From Paracoccus sulfuroxidans (GTDB lineage: Bacteria > Pseudomonadota > Alphaproteobacteria > Rhodobacterales > Rhodobacteraceae): 64,000 nt of DNA. The stretch's first letter is position 1; each line of letters starts with the position of its first letter. This document shows, in pieces, positions 9,084 to 18,151 of this stretch. The DNA lies in NCBI RefSeq assembly GCF_007830335.1, contig NZ_VLKU01000009.1, positions 1-64,000 on the forward strand, in the 5' to 3' direction. The position numbers and the translations under genes were made by a program. Under the pieces are notes generated by a model that had not been told where the DNA came from, did no database searches, and worked only from the letters and a program-made list of their open reading frames with translations.

Positions 9084-9111
9084 TCGGGGCGCGGCGACGG
9101 CCGCGCCCCGA
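9084..9111. terminator. Strong hairpin between convergent genes
   Basis: TCGGGGCGCGGC and GCCGCGCCCCGA form a perfect 12-bp stem with a 4-base GACG loop between the aldo/keto reductase and the GMC oxidoreductase stop. It is followed by AAAA on the plus strand, so the U-tract is poor. It could terminate transcription from both sides. Confidence 0.6.
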
Positions 9112-9118
9112 AAACGCT

Positions 9119-10720
9119 TCAGCGATTACCACGGATCATGTCAGATGCCTTTTCGGCAATCATGATCGTCGGCGCGTTGGTGTTTGACCCGACCAGCGAG
9201 GGCATGACCGAGCTGTCGCAGATCCGCAGCCCGTCGAGCCCGTGGACGCGCAACTGCGGATCGACCACCGACATCTCGTCCCGGCCCATCTTGCAGGTGC
9301 AGGTCGGGTGGTAAGAGGTACGGCCGTACTGGCGCGCATAAGCCTCGTAATCCGCCTGCGTGCGCACATTCGTGTCGGGAAAGCGCAGCTCGCGGATGTA
9401 TTTCCCCAGCGAATGCTGGCTGAAGATCTCACGGCTCAGCTTCACCCCTTCGGCCGAGATGCGCAGATCCTCTGCCTCGGCCAGGAAGTTCGGGTCGACC
9501 ACAGGATTGTCGCGCGGATCGGAGGAGCGCAGTGTCACCGTGCCGCGCGATTTCGGACGCAGGGTATAGCTGTTGAGCGTGATCCCCGAAGAGCCCTTCG
9601 GCACCGATGGCACCCCCGCCTCGGCCCCCGCTCCGGCCAGGAAATGAAATTGCAGATCGGGACAGGGGGCGCTCCGATCCGCATACCAGAAGGCCCCGCC
9701 CTCGACCACGTTCGAAGCCACCGGCCCCGAGTTGAACAGCAGATATTGCAGCCCGGCCCAGATCATCCAATGCGGCTTGCCATAGCGGTCAAGGCTTTCA
9801 TGCCCCTTCAGCTCGGCCACGATGTCGATGCCGAAATGGTCCTGAAGGTTCTGGCCGACGCCGGGCATATCCTGCACCACCTCGATGCCATGACTGCGCA
9901 GGTGATCGGCGGGGCCAATGCCCGACAGCATCATCAACTTGGGCGTGCCGATCGCGCCCGAGGTCACGATCACCTCCTGCCCGGCCCGCGCCACCACCGG
10001 AGTGCCGCCCTTGCCAGCGATATATTCGACGCCGACCGCGCGGCTGCCCTCGAACACCAGCCGCAGCACCAGCGCGCCGGTCAGCACCGTCAGGTTCGGG
10101 CGGGACAGCACCGGGCGCAGATAGCCGACAGCCGCCGAGCAGCGCCGGTTGTTGCGGATCGTCGTCTGATAAAGGCCCGCCCCTTCCTGCCGCGCACCGT
10201 TGAAATCGGGGTTATAAGGGATGCCAGCCTCCTGGCAGCTCTGCACGAAGGCGCGGCTCATGGCATTGGGGCTCGTCAGGTTCGACACGCCCAGCGGGCC
10301 ATCCGTGCCGTGCCATTCGCCCGAAAGGATCGTGTTCCCTTCCGAGCGATGGAAATAGCGCCGCACCTCATCCGAGCCCCAGCCCTCGGCCCCCTCCTCG
10401 ACCCAGCGGTCGTAATCGGACGGGTGGCCTCGGGTGAAGATCTCGGCATTGATCGAGGAACCGCCCCCCAGAACGCGCGCCTGCGCATAAGGGATCTCTC
10501 GGTTGTTGGCATGGCGCTGTGGCGCGGTCACCAGCCCCCAGGTCAAGGGCCCGGTGGTCATTTTGGCGAACCCCACCGGCATATGGATCAGCGGATTGCT
10601 ATCCTTGCCCCCGGCCTCGATCAGGCAGACCCGCGCCTGACTGTCCTCGGACAACCGCGCGGCCAGCACGCAACCCGCCGAGCCGCCGCCGATGATGACG
10701 TAATCATATCCCTGCGCCAT
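9119..10720 (-). CDS. GMC family FAD oxidoreductase (choline dehydrogenase-like)
   Basis: A 533-residue flavin alcohol oxidoreductase. The dinucleotide motif GGGSAG is at 11-16, the catalytic histidine is H471 in YHPTCTCKMG, and the second active-site residue is in SNTNAP near 515. The open frame extends upstream of 10720, but MAQGYDYVIIGGG is the natural family start and GAAGGAGG precedes it. GMC enzymes oxidise primary or secondary alcohols to aldehydes or ketones. It sits 10 bases downstream of an aldehyde dehydrogenase, so the pair could take an alcohol to the acid. It is the last gene of the ABC transporter operon. Confidence 0.9.
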   Translation of the reverse strand: MAQGYDYVIIGGGSAGCVLAARLSEDSQARVCLIEAGGKDSNPLIHMPVGFAKMTTGPLTWGLVTAPQRHANNREIPYAQARVLGGGSSINAEIFTRGHPSDYDRWVEEGAEGWGSDEVRRYFHRSEGNTILSGEWHGTDGPLGVSNLTSPNAMSRAFVQSCQEAGIPYNPDFNGARQEGAGLYQTTIRNNRRCSAAVGYLRPVLSRPNLTVLTGALVLRLVFEGSRAVGVEYIAGKGGTPVVARAGQEVIVTSGAIGTPKLMMLSGIGPADHLRSHGIEVVQDMPGVGQNLQDHFGIDIVAELKGHESLDRYGKPHWMIWAGLQYLLFNSGPVASNVVEGGAFWYADRSAPCPDLQFHFLAGAGAEAGVPSVPKGSSGITLNSYTLRPKSRGTVTLRSSDPRDNPVVDPNFLAEAEDLRISAEGVKLSREIFSQHSLGKYIRELRFPDTNVRTQADYEAYARQYGRTSYHPTCTCKMGRDEMSVVDPQLRVHGLDGLRICDSSVMPSLVGSNTNAPTIMIAEKASDMIRGNR

Positions 10721-10730
10721 GATGCCTCCT

Positions 10731-12230
10731 TCAGCCGATCCAATGCGTGCGCTTACCGATCTCGACATGGACCGACTTGATCTGGGTATATTCCTCGACG
10801 CCATAGATCCCGGCCTCGCGGCCCCAGCCCGATTGCTTGAAGCCCCCCAGCGGCATCTCCGGCCCACCCGCCATGATCGTATTGACCCAGAAACGCCCCG
10901 CGCTGACACGCCGCGTCACCGTCAGTGCCTTGTCCAGATCTTTCGTCCACAACGATGCCGCAAGCCCATAGACCGTATCATTGGCTAGGGCGATAGCCTC
11001 GTCCATGGTCTCGAAGCGGAAGGACGACAGGACCGGGCCGAAGATCTCATCCCGTGCAATCGCCATGTCGCGGCGCACACCAGAGAACAGCGTCGGCGCG
11101 ATGAAACGACCCGCGCCGATCTGCAGCACCTCGCCGCCGGTCAGCAGGCGCGCGCCTTCCTGACGGCCCTTCTCGATATAGCCCAGGATGGTGTCGTTCT
11201 GCGCGGGCGTGGTGATGGCGCCGACCTGCGTGGCCTCGTCCAGCGGATCGCCGATGCGGATGCGGCGCATCTTGTCGACCAGCAGCCGCTCGAACTCATC
11301 CGCCACCGAAGCCTCGACAATGAGCCTGCTGGACGAGACGCAGCATTGCCCGGTGTTGAAGCTGATCCCGAAGGCTGCGGCATCGGCGGCATCCTCAAGG
11401 TCGCAATCGGCAAAGACGATGATCGGGTTCTTGCCGCCCAGTTCCAGCCCCAGCTTCTTGAAGTTGCTGTCGGCGGCGGCATGGACGCAGGACCGCCCCA
11501 CCCCGGTCGAGCCGGTGAAGGACAGCATGTCGATATCCGGATGCTCGGCCATGGCCTGCCCGACCGTCCGGCCCGATCCGGTGACGACGTTGTAGACGCC
11601 CTTGGGCAGCCCCGCCTCGGTCAGGATCTCGGCCAGGATCAGCGTCGTGGCACTGGTCACCTCGGAGGGCTTCACCACCATCGTGCAGCCCGAAGCGAGG
11701 ATGAAGGGCACCCGCTCGCACAGGATCAGGAAGGGGAAGTTCCAGGGCGTGATCAACCCGACGACGCCAATCGGCTCACGCAGGACCATGCCGAACAGCC
11801 CATCGCCCAGAGAGTTGAAACTGTCGCCATGCAGCAGACGCGCGGCACCTGCGGCGGTCTCGAAACAGGCGATGCAGCCTTCGATCTCGGCGCGGGCCTG
11901 CGCAATGGGCTTGCCGTTCTCCAGCACCTCCCAATAGGCGACCTCGTCCCGGCGGCGGCGCAGGATATCGGCAGCGCGCAACAGCACGCCCGCACGATCG
12001 GCGCCCGAAAGCCCGGCCCAGCTGCGATCCTCGAAGGCGCGGCGAGCGGCAGCGACCGCATCATTCAGGTCGTCCGTGGTGCAGCGCGCCACCCGCGTCA
12101 CCGGCACGTCATGCGCGGGCGAGCGCTGTTCCGCCATCTCACGGCCATGACGCCATTCGCCGTCGATGAAAAAGCCGAACTCGCGCGGCGATTCTGGCAG
12201 GGAAAGGGTGCGGGCGATCTGGTCCATCAT
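10731..12230 (-). CDS. NAD(P)-dependent aldehyde dehydrogenase
   Basis: A 499-residue ALDH superfamily enzyme. It has PWNFP (N164), the general base E263 in LELGGKNP, and the catalytic cysteine in NTGQCCVSS (C297). Length and motifs suggest an active enzyme; the substrate is not evident. It lies between the GMC oxidoreductase and a zinc alcohol dehydrogenase in the same operon, which suggests stepwise oxidation of an alcohol to a carboxylate that the CoA-transferase could then activate. Confidence 0.92.
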   Translation of the reverse strand: MMDQIARTLSLPESPREFGFFIDGEWRHGREMAEQRSPAHDVPVTRVARCTTDDLNDAVAAARRAFEDRSWAGLSGADRAGVLLRAADILRRRRDEVAYWEVLENGKPIAQARAEIEGCIACFETAAGAARLLHGDSFNSLGDGLFGMVLREPIGVVGLITPWNFPFLILCERVPFILASGCTMVVKPSEVTSATTLILAEILTEAGLPKGVYNVVTGSGRTVGQAMAEHPDIDMLSFTGSTGVGRSCVHAAADSNFKKLGLELGGKNPIIVFADCDLEDAADAAAFGISFNTGQCCVSSSRLIVEASVADEFERLLVDKMRRIRIGDPLDEATQVGAITTPAQNDTILGYIEKGRQEGARLLTGGEVLQIGAGRFIAPTLFSGVRRDMAIARDEIFGPVLSSFRFETMDEAIALANDTVYGLAASLWTKDLDKALTVTRRVSAGRFWVNTIMAGGPEMPLGGFKQSGWGREAGIYGVEEYTQIKSVHVEIGKRTHWIG

Positions 12231-12257
12231 ATCGGGTTCCTTGGAAATTCTGGGGTG

Positions 12258-13295
12258 TCAGTTCTGCGAAATGACAATCTGGGTCTTGAGATCGGCGGGC
12301 CGCTCGGCCAGCGTCTCGAACGCCTCCTGGATCCGCTCCAGCGGATATGAGGCGCTGGTGAAGGCCTCGGTGCGGAACCGGCCATGCACCAGCAGGGCCA
12401 GCGCGTCATGCATGTCCTGCCCCATGCCCGCGACGGACCCCTTCAAGCTGTTTTCCTCAAGGATCGTGCGCAGGATCGGCACTTGCACCGCCTCTTCCGG
12501 GCCGGTCAGGCCAAAGAAGGCGACATGGCCGCCCTTGCGGATCAGGTCGAACGCGGTGGCGTAAAGCGCCGGGTGACCCACACTTTCGATCACCAGATCC
12601 GCGCCCCGGCCATCCGTCAACTCGAGCACCGTCGTTTTCAGTTGCGCGGGATCGCTGATCGCGGCATCGGCACCTGCGTCGAAGGCCATCGTGCAGCGTT
12701 CTGCCGACAGATCGGCCACGATAATCGGCGCGGCCCCCACAAGCCGCATCATCTGCACATGCAGGTTGCCGACCGGCCCCGCCCCCAGCACCACGACCGA
12801 TTGCGCGATCCCGGCCTGCGCCTTGCGCGCGGCGCGAACCACGCAGGCGACCGGTTCGGTCAGCGCAAGGATCTCGGGCGCGATGTCATCGGGGGTAGGA
12901 ATGACCAGCCGCCCGGGGAGCGCCACGAATTCGGCGAAAGCACCGTCACGGGTGATGCCAAGCTGTGCCATGTCGGGACAGTTCAGCACCTCGTTGCGAC
13001 GGCACCAATAGCAATGCCCGCAGCCGATGTTGATGTCGGCGACCACCATCTGGCCCTGCATCAGATGGCCCATGTTCGCGCCCGCTTCCTCGATCACGCC
13101 GCAGAACTCATGGCCCGGAATGATCGGCAGGTCGTCGGCGGCATAATGGCCGTGGAACATGTGAAGGTCGGTGCCGCAGATGCCGGTCCGGATCACGCGG
13201 ATCAGCACGTCATCGGGACCGATCTGCGGGCGCGGCACCTCGCGCAGCTCGAATTTGTGCGGAGCGGTCAGGACGGCGGCTTGCATGGTTTTCAT
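12258..13295 (-). CDS. Zinc-dependent alcohol/polyol dehydrogenase (MDR family)
   Basis: A 345-residue medium-chain dehydrogenase. Catalytic zinc ligands are C40 and H62/E63 (GICGTDLHMFHG, PGHEFCG); structural zinc cysteines are C92, C95, C98 and C106. The Rossmann motif VLGAGPVG is near the middle. Sorbitol and threonine dehydrogenases are the nearest groups by pattern. It follows the ABC permease by 7 bases, tying uptake of a hydroxylated compound to its first oxidation. Confidence 0.9.
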   Translation of the reverse strand: MKTMQAAVLTAPHKFELREVPRPQIGPDDVLIRVIRTGICGTDLHMFHGHYAADDLPIIPGHEFCGVIEEAGANMGHLMQGQMVVADINIGCGHCYWCRRNEVLNCPDMAQLGITRDGAFAEFVALPGRLVIPTPDDIAPEILALTEPVACVVRAARKAQAGIAQSVVVLGAGPVGNLHVQMMRLVGAAPIIVADLSAERCTMAFDAGADAAISDPAQLKTTVLELTDGRGADLVIESVGHPALYATAFDLIRKGGHVAFFGLTGPEEAVQVPILRTILEENSLKGSVAGMGQDMHDALALLVHGRFRTEAFTSASYPLERIQEAFETLAERPADLKTQIVISQN

Positions 13296-13302
13296 GGCAT
13301 CC

Positions 13303-14244
13303 TCACTTCACGGTACGCAGTTTGGATCGGTCGATGGTCAGCGCGATCGCCGCGATCAGGACCAGACCGAACAGCATCTGCTGCTGCGTCGCCTCGATCC
13401 CCAGATACAGCATCGAGGCACGGATCACGGCCACGATCAGCGTGCCGATCAGCGTGTTCAGCACCCCGCCGACACCACCGGTCAAGGGTGTGCCGCCGAC
13501 CAGCACCGCGACGATGGCGGGCAACAGGAAGCCGTTGGCGATGGTCGGAGCGCCCCCCGACAGCTTGACCGAGAACAGAAGGCCCGCAATCGCCGCCAAC
13601 GCCCCGGAAATGGCAAAGGCCAACATCTTGTAGCGCCCGACATTGATGCCCGATGCCTTGGCCGCCGGTTCGCCCGCACCCACGGCCTTCAGCACCCGGC
13701 CAAGGACCGTGCGGCGTTCGATGAACAGGCAAAGCGCCAGCAGGGCGGCGGCCAAAAACAGCTCGTTAGGGACGATGCCGGTATGGCCGATCATCCAGCC
13801 GAAGGTGGCGTTCCTCTGCTCGGCATCCATGTTCAGGGCGCGGTTGCCCGACAGCCATTGCGCGACCGAAAAGCAGACCCCGCCCACCGCCAGCGTCGAG
13901 ATGAAGGACGGCACGAACAGCCGCGTGGTCAGGAAGCCCGAGAGCATCCCCAGCCCGAAGCCCGCCGCGATGCAAAGCACCGCGACCCAAGCCCCCAACG
14001 AGGCCAGATAGATCGAGGCGATGACCGTGATCATGTTGGCCATCGACTGCACCGACAGGTCGATGCCGCCGATATAGATGGCGAAGGTCAGCCCAAGTGC
14101 CATGATGAACAACGGCACGATATCGCCCGCGAGGCTCAGCAGATTCGCGGGGCGCAGGAAGTTAGGATCCACCACGCCGACCACGGCGGTCAGCACCAAA
14201 AGGGTGATCCAGGGAAGATGCGGTTTGATGCGTTGCATGGTCAT
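13303..14244 (-). CDS. Ribose-type ABC transporter permease
   Basis: A 313-residue inner membrane permease of the RbsC/BPD_transp_2 family, with about eight to ten hydrophobic segments. GGIDLSVQSMANM (about 60-72) and AIVAVLVGGTPLTGGVGG (about 243-260) are family signatures. It pairs with the second permease at 15765, and both surround the ATPase gene. Import of a sugar, polyol or similar hydrophilic compound is expected. Confidence 0.9.
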   Translation of the reverse strand: MTMQRIKPHLPWITLLVLTAVVGVVDPNFLRPANLLSLAGDIVPLFIMALGLTFAIYIGGIDLSVQSMANMITVIASIYLASLGAWVAVLCIAAGFGLGMLSGFLTTRLFVPSFISTLAVGGVCFSVAQWLSGNRALNMDAEQRNATFGWMIGHTGIVPNELFLAAALLALCLFIERRTVLGRVLKAVGAGEPAAKASGINVGRYKMLAFAISGALAAIAGLLFSVKLSGGAPTIANGFLLPAIVAVLVGGTPLTGGVGGVLNTLIGTLIVAVIRASMLYLGIEATQQQMLFGLVLIAAIALTIDRSKLRTVK

Positions 14245-14251
14245 CTGCGCC

Positions 14252-15757
14252 TCAGATCATGTGATGGAGAAGGTCATAAAGCGACGGCTTCGCGCCCGGC
14301 TGGCAATCGAAGCGCTGCCGGATCTCGCCATCTTTCAGGACGACGATGGTGTGCGAGAGGCCGATGGCCTCTTCCAGCGTGTCGGCCACCAGCACGATGC
14401 CGGTGCCGTCGTCGCTCATGTCGCGGATCATGTCGTAGACGTCTTCCTTGGCCCCGATGTCTAGGCCCCGCGTCGGGTGGTCCAAGAGCATGATGTCGGA
14501 CCCGCCCGAGCGCCATTTTGACAGCACCACCTTCTGCTGGTTGCCGCCCGACAGATTGCCGCAATCGGCGAATTCGGAATGGGCCTTGATTGACAGCTTG
14601 CTGATCCAGTCCCGCGCCAGCGCCTTCTCGCGTCCGACGTCGATCACGCCCGCTTTGGAATAGCGGCCAAGCTGCGACAGGGTCATGTTCTCATAGACAT
14701 TCATGCCTGCGACGATGCCCTCGATCTTGCGTTCGCGCGGCACATAGCCCACGCCCATCGCGACCGAGCGGCGCGGGTTGAAGCCCCGAAGCGCCTCGCC
14801 CTTCATCTCGAAATGACCCGAGAGCGGGGCCAGCATGCCATAGATCGTGCGCAGGATCGCCTCACGCCCCGAGCCCTCGGTCCCGACCAGGCACAGCACC
14901 TCACCCGGATGCAGCGTCAGGTTCAACTTGTGCGGACGGCCCGGCAGGACCACATCGCGCATCTCGAACAGCTTGCGCGAGCGGTCATAGGGCTTCTGGC
15001 GCTGCTCGCGGTAATATTCACGGTCGACGTGGCGACCGACCATCTTGTGCTGGATCGCGCTCGCGTCGGCCTCGGCTCTGGCGACGACATCCATCACCTG
15101 CCCGTCCTTCATCACATAGATGCGGTCCGACAGCTCCATCACCTCATCCATGCGGTGGCTGACGAAGATGAAGGACGCCCGGCTGGTCAGTTCGCGCACC
15201 AGCTTGAAGAGCAGCTTGACCTCATCCTCGGACAGGACCGAGGTGGGTTCGTCCAGCAGGATGACCAGATCGCCCTCGACCCGCTCTTCCAGCGTCAGAA
15301 CCTTCGCCAGTTCGACCAGTTGCCGCTGCGCGAAGGACAGCGCCGAGGTCACCGTCGCCGGATCGATGTCCAGCTTGACCTTGGCAAGCTGCTTTCGCGC
15401 AGCCGCCGCCATCGCCTTCCAGTTCACCACGCCCAGCCGGGTGAACTGCGCCTCATAGCCAAGGAAAATGTTCTCCATCACCGTCAGGTTCGGGATCAGC
15501 GATTGTTCCTGAAACACCATGCCGATGCCGCGCTTCATTGCCTGACGCGGATTGGCGAAATGCACGGGCTTGCCATCGATCAGGATCTGGCCGCCATCGG
15601 GCTGATAGGCACCATAGATCACCTTCATCAGCGTCGATTTTCCGGCGCCGTTTTCGCCCACCAGCCCAACGATCTCGCCGCGCTTGATGTGGAAGTCGAT
15701 GGCCTTCAGCGCATGGACGCCGGGGAATTTCTTGTCGACCGAGCTTAGCTGATACAT
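14252..15757 (-). CDS. Ribose-type ABC transporter ATP-binding protein (two NBDs)
   Basis: A 501-residue RbsA/MglA-type tandem ATPase. The N-terminal domain has Walker A GENGAGKST, a degenerate signature LSFAQRQLVE and Walker B VILLDEPTS. The C-terminal domain has a degenerate Walker A (GTEGSGREA) but an intact signature LSGGNQQKVV, the family's normal asymmetry. The open frame extends to 15919, but MYQLSSVDKKFPGV at 15757 is the family start and GAGGGCGGC precedes it. It powers the importer with the permeases at 13303 and 15765. Confidence 0.92.
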   Translation of the reverse strand: MYQLSSVDKKFPGVHALKAIDFHIKRGEIVGLVGENGAGKSTLMKVIYGAYQPDGGQILIDGKPVHFANPRQAMKRGIGMVFQEQSLIPNLTVMENIFLGYEAQFTRLGVVNWKAMAAAARKQLAKVKLDIDPATVTSALSFAQRQLVELAKVLTLEERVEGDLVILLDEPTSVLSEDEVKLLFKLVRELTSRASFIFVSHRMDEVMELSDRIYVMKDGQVMDVVARAEADASAIQHKMVGRHVDREYYREQRQKPYDRSRKLFEMRDVVLPGRPHKLNLTLHPGEVLCLVGTEGSGREAILRTIYGMLAPLSGHFEMKGEALRGFNPRRSVAMGVGYVPRERKIEGIVAGMNVYENMTLSQLGRYSKAGVIDVGREKALARDWISKLSIKAHSEFADCGNLSGGNQQKVVLSKWRSGGSDIMLLDHPTRGLDIGAKEDVYDMIRDMSDDGTGIVLVADTLEEAIGLSHTIVVLKDGEIRQRFDCQPGAKPSLYDLLHHMI

Positions 15758-15764
15758 GCCGCCC

Positions 15765-16730
15765 TCACTTCGCGAAACTGACAAGGCGACGGTCGGTGGA
15801 CAGCACGACCGCGATGATGACCAGGACGCCCAGCAAGCCGTCCTGCAGATAGTTGGGCAGGCCGATGACGACCATGCCGTTGCCGATGACATTGACGATG
15901 AGGACGCCGACGACCGCATTCAGCACGCCGCCGATCCCGCCCCACAGGGCGACGCCGCCGACAACGACCGAGGTGATGGCAACGAACATCAGGTTCGCGC
16001 CGGTCACCGACTCGGCCTGTCCCAGACGCGCCACCTGAAAGATCGCGGCGATGGCGTAGAAGACCCCGGCCAGCGCAAAGCCCGCCAGCCGCACCCGGCG
16101 CACGTTGACGCCCGAGGCATGGGCCAGCTCTTCTCCCCCGCCGACGGCGTAGAAGTTGCGACCCAGCGTCGTGTGGTTCTGGATGAACCAAGCCAGCAGC
16201 ACCAGCGCGGCGGCGATATAGACCATCAGCGGAAAGCCAAGGATCCGCCAGGTCAGCAGGGCGCGGAAGACGTCATCCTCGATGCGGACGATATCGCCCC
16301 CGGTCACCAGCACCGCGGCACCCGTGCCCACAAAGCCCATCGCCAGACTGGCCATGAATGAAGGGATCTGCAGCCGCACATGGACCATGCCGGTCAGCCA
16401 TCCGAAGAAGGCCCCGCACAGCAGGATCGCCGGAATGGCCAGCCACGCGCCCGCGCCAAGGGAACCGCCCAGCCGCAGGAACAGCAGGCAGAACAGCACC
16501 GCGCAGAGCGACACCACCCCCTCCATCGACAGGTCGATCGAGCCCATGACGATGATGAACGTGACGCCAAGCGCCACCATCATCGCCGGTGTCGAGGCCA
16601 GCGCGATCCGGGCCAGATTGCGTTGCGACAGGAAGGCGGGATTGATCGCCGCGAACAGCACGACCAGCCCCAGCAGCACGAGGGCCGGAGCCCATCGGAT
16701 GACATTCTCGCGGGTGAGCTTCATCTTCAA
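15765..16730 (-). CDS. Ribose-type ABC transporter permease
   Basis: A 321-residue multi-spanning RbsC-family permease, with GSIDLSMEGVVSLC (about 61-74) as the family motif. It is distinct from the 13303 permease, so the channel is probably a heterodimer. GAGGAGAACTG is the ribosome binding site. An 86-base gap with hairpins separates it from the upstream binding-protein gene. Confidence 0.9.
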   Translation of the reverse strand: MKMKLTRENVIRWAPALVLLGLVVLFAAINPAFLSQRNLARIALASTPAMMVALGVTFIIVMGSIDLSMEGVVSLCAVLFCLLFLRLGGSLGAGAWLAIPAILLCGAFFGWLTGMVHVRLQIPSFMASLAMGFVGTGAAVLVTGGDIVRIEDDVFRALLTWRILGFPLMVYIAAALVLLAWFIQNHTTLGRNFYAVGGGEELAHASGVNVRRVRLAGFALAGVFYAIAAIFQVARLGQAESVTGANLMFVAITSVVVGGVALWGGIGGVLNAVVGVLIVNVIGNGMVVIGLPNYLQDGLLGVLVIIAVVLSTDRRLVSFAK

Positions 16731-16747
16731 CAGTTCTCCTCAACACT

Positions 16748-16795
16748 GTCGGGCCGCGCGCCCCGACGGGCGGCGGGGAGGACCGCATCGCGGTC
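16748..16795 (-). terminator. Intra-operon hairpins after the binding-protein gene
   Basis: Two stem-loops occupy the 86-base gap between the binding-protein stop and the permease start: GACCGC/GCGGTC at 16781-16795 and GTCGGG/CCCGAC at 16748-16767. Such structures commonly cause partial termination or stabilise the binding-protein mRNA so that it exceeds the membrane components. There is no U-tract. Confidence 0.4.
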
Positions 16796-16816
16796 GACCC
16801 ATCGGATTTTCAGAAC

Positions 16817-17929
16817 TCAGCGATACTGGATCTGGCCGTTGCTCGGCCCCCAGAAGTTGGTCCAGTCATAGGCGGGCGTGGCGTCCAGATACTGCGCCTT
16901 GAACTCGGCCGCGTCCTTCTGGGTGATCAGAACGGTGGGACCGTAGAACTCGCGATGCTCCTGCGGTTCCTCGGAGGGTTTGAACGTGCCGATGGCCGCA
17001 TGATAGGCCAAGGCCGCCGAGATGCCGCCGCCCCAATAGGGGTTGGTAAAGACCGTGGCCAGCAACTGGCCATCCATAACCAGCTTCACCGCCTCGGGGT
17101 TGCCATCATAGGCGACGATCGGCATGTCGGTGATGCCTTCGGCCCGCAGCGCCTCGATCACGCCATAGGCGATGTTGTCGGCCGCGCAATGGATGCCGGT
17201 GATCCGGTCGCCGTAGCGGGTCAGGAATGAGGACATCAGTTCGGCCGCCTTGGTCGTGTCCCAATCGGCGGGCTGCGCGTCCAGCAATTCGATCTCGGGG
17301 AAGTCCTTCAGCGCGTTCTGCAGCCCGGCCAGCCGCTCGACCGCCGGATTGTTCGCGGCGATCCCACCCAGATGCACGACGCCGCCCTTGCCGCCCATCG
17401 CCTCGAACAGGATCCGCGCTGTCTGTTCCGAGGGCTGTTCGTCGGACCAGGTCATGTGGCTGACGTAGTTGTCGCCGAAATCCCAGGGGTGCAGGTCGTC
17501 GGTCTTGTTCCAGATCGTCGAGATATAGGCCCCTGCCGCCTGCACGGCCTCGACGACGGGGCGGGCGTTGGGGCTGTCGTTCGGGTCGCAGGCGATGGCG
17601 CAATTGCCGCCTGTCTTGGCCAGAAAGGCCTTGATATCGGCCAGCGATTTTTCCGACGAGCCCTCGCTGATCAGGTTGACCATGTCGGACTTGCTGCGAC
17701 CGATGGATTCGACAAAAGCCTCGCCCCCCGACACGACCGCATTCCAATAGGCCGAAGCACGGTCGCGATAGCTCCATGCGATGGCCGGGTCGGTCAGCGC
17801 GGCGCGCGCCTGACCGCGCCCGAATATGGCTGGCGCGGCCAGTGTCGCCATACCCGCAGCCCCCGCCAGCAGCAGCTTGCGCCGGGTCATGACCTCGCGG
17901 TCGATATAGTCCTTGATGAATGTGGACAT
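16817..17929 (-). CDS. Sugar ABC transporter substrate-binding protein (Tat-type signal)
   Basis: A 370-residue periplasmic binding protein of the LacI-like Peripla_BP_4 class. The N-terminus carries TRRKLLLAGAAG, a twin-arginine-like motif, and a hydrophobic stretch ending near ARAALTDP. The start at 17929 (MSTFIKDY) has GGAGGCTCAG upstream; an internal ATG at 17890 is the alternative. The open frame reaches 18043 without a ribosome site. It is the first gene of the transporter/dehydrogenase operon, facing tetR, with operator sites 4 and 5 between. The ligand is unknown. Confidence 0.88.
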   Translation of the reverse strand: MSTFIKDYIDREVMTRRKLLLAGAAGMATLAAPAIFGRGQARAALTDPAIAWSYRDRASAYWNAVVSGGEAFVESIGRSKSDMVNLISEGSSEKSLADIKAFLAKTGGNCAIACDPNDSPNARPVVEAVQAAGAYISTIWNKTDDLHPWDFGDNYVSHMTWSDEQPSEQTARILFEAMGGKGGVVHLGGIAANNPAVERLAGLQNALKDFPEIELLDAQPADWDTTKAAELMSSFLTRYGDRITGIHCAADNIAYGVIEALRAEGITDMPIVAYDGNPEAVKLVMDGQLLATVFTNPYWGGGISAALAYHAAIGTFKPSEEPQEHREFYGPTVLITQKDAAEFKAQYLDATPAYDWTNFWGPSNGQIQYR

Positions 17930-18000
17930 TCTGAGCCTCCCCATGAGGCGCTGCCCGGATCTCTCCTCAGACCCTCGGATGGCAGGCGCCGCCAAATCAA

Positions 18001-18016
18001 TGCACCATCTGGTTAC
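18001..18016. promoter_or_regulatory. Putative TetR operator, site 4 (one good half)
   Basis: TGCACCATCTGGTTAC matches the right half of the consensus (ATCYGGTTAC), and its left arm is GCAC instead of GTAAC. It lies 72 bases upstream of the binding-protein ATG, in the region shared with tetR. Confidence 0.45.
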
Positions 18017-18048
18017 TTGTTTTGGCAATATCGAGTCAAGCATGATAA

Positions 18049-18064
18049 TTAACCGGATAGTGCG
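18049..18064. promoter_or_regulatory. Putative TetR operator, site 5
   Basis: TTAACCGGATAGTGCG, reverse complement CGCACTATCCGGTTAA, shares the CTATCCGGTTA core with site 1 and the GCAC left arm with site 4. It is 88 bases upstream of the tetR start and fits autoregulation. Confidence 0.5.
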
Positions 18065-18151
18065 TTAATTTGTCCAGCACGTCTTGCGTCGGCTTGGGAC
18101 TGCTATAACCTTCACGGGATAGAGGACCAGCCGAATGACCGGAGAGATAGC

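Noticed and set aside
10720..10909. N-terminal extension of the GMC oxidoreductase
   Set aside because: These residues overlap the aldehyde dehydrogenase end, are Arg/Ser rich, and the ribosome site is at the internal start.
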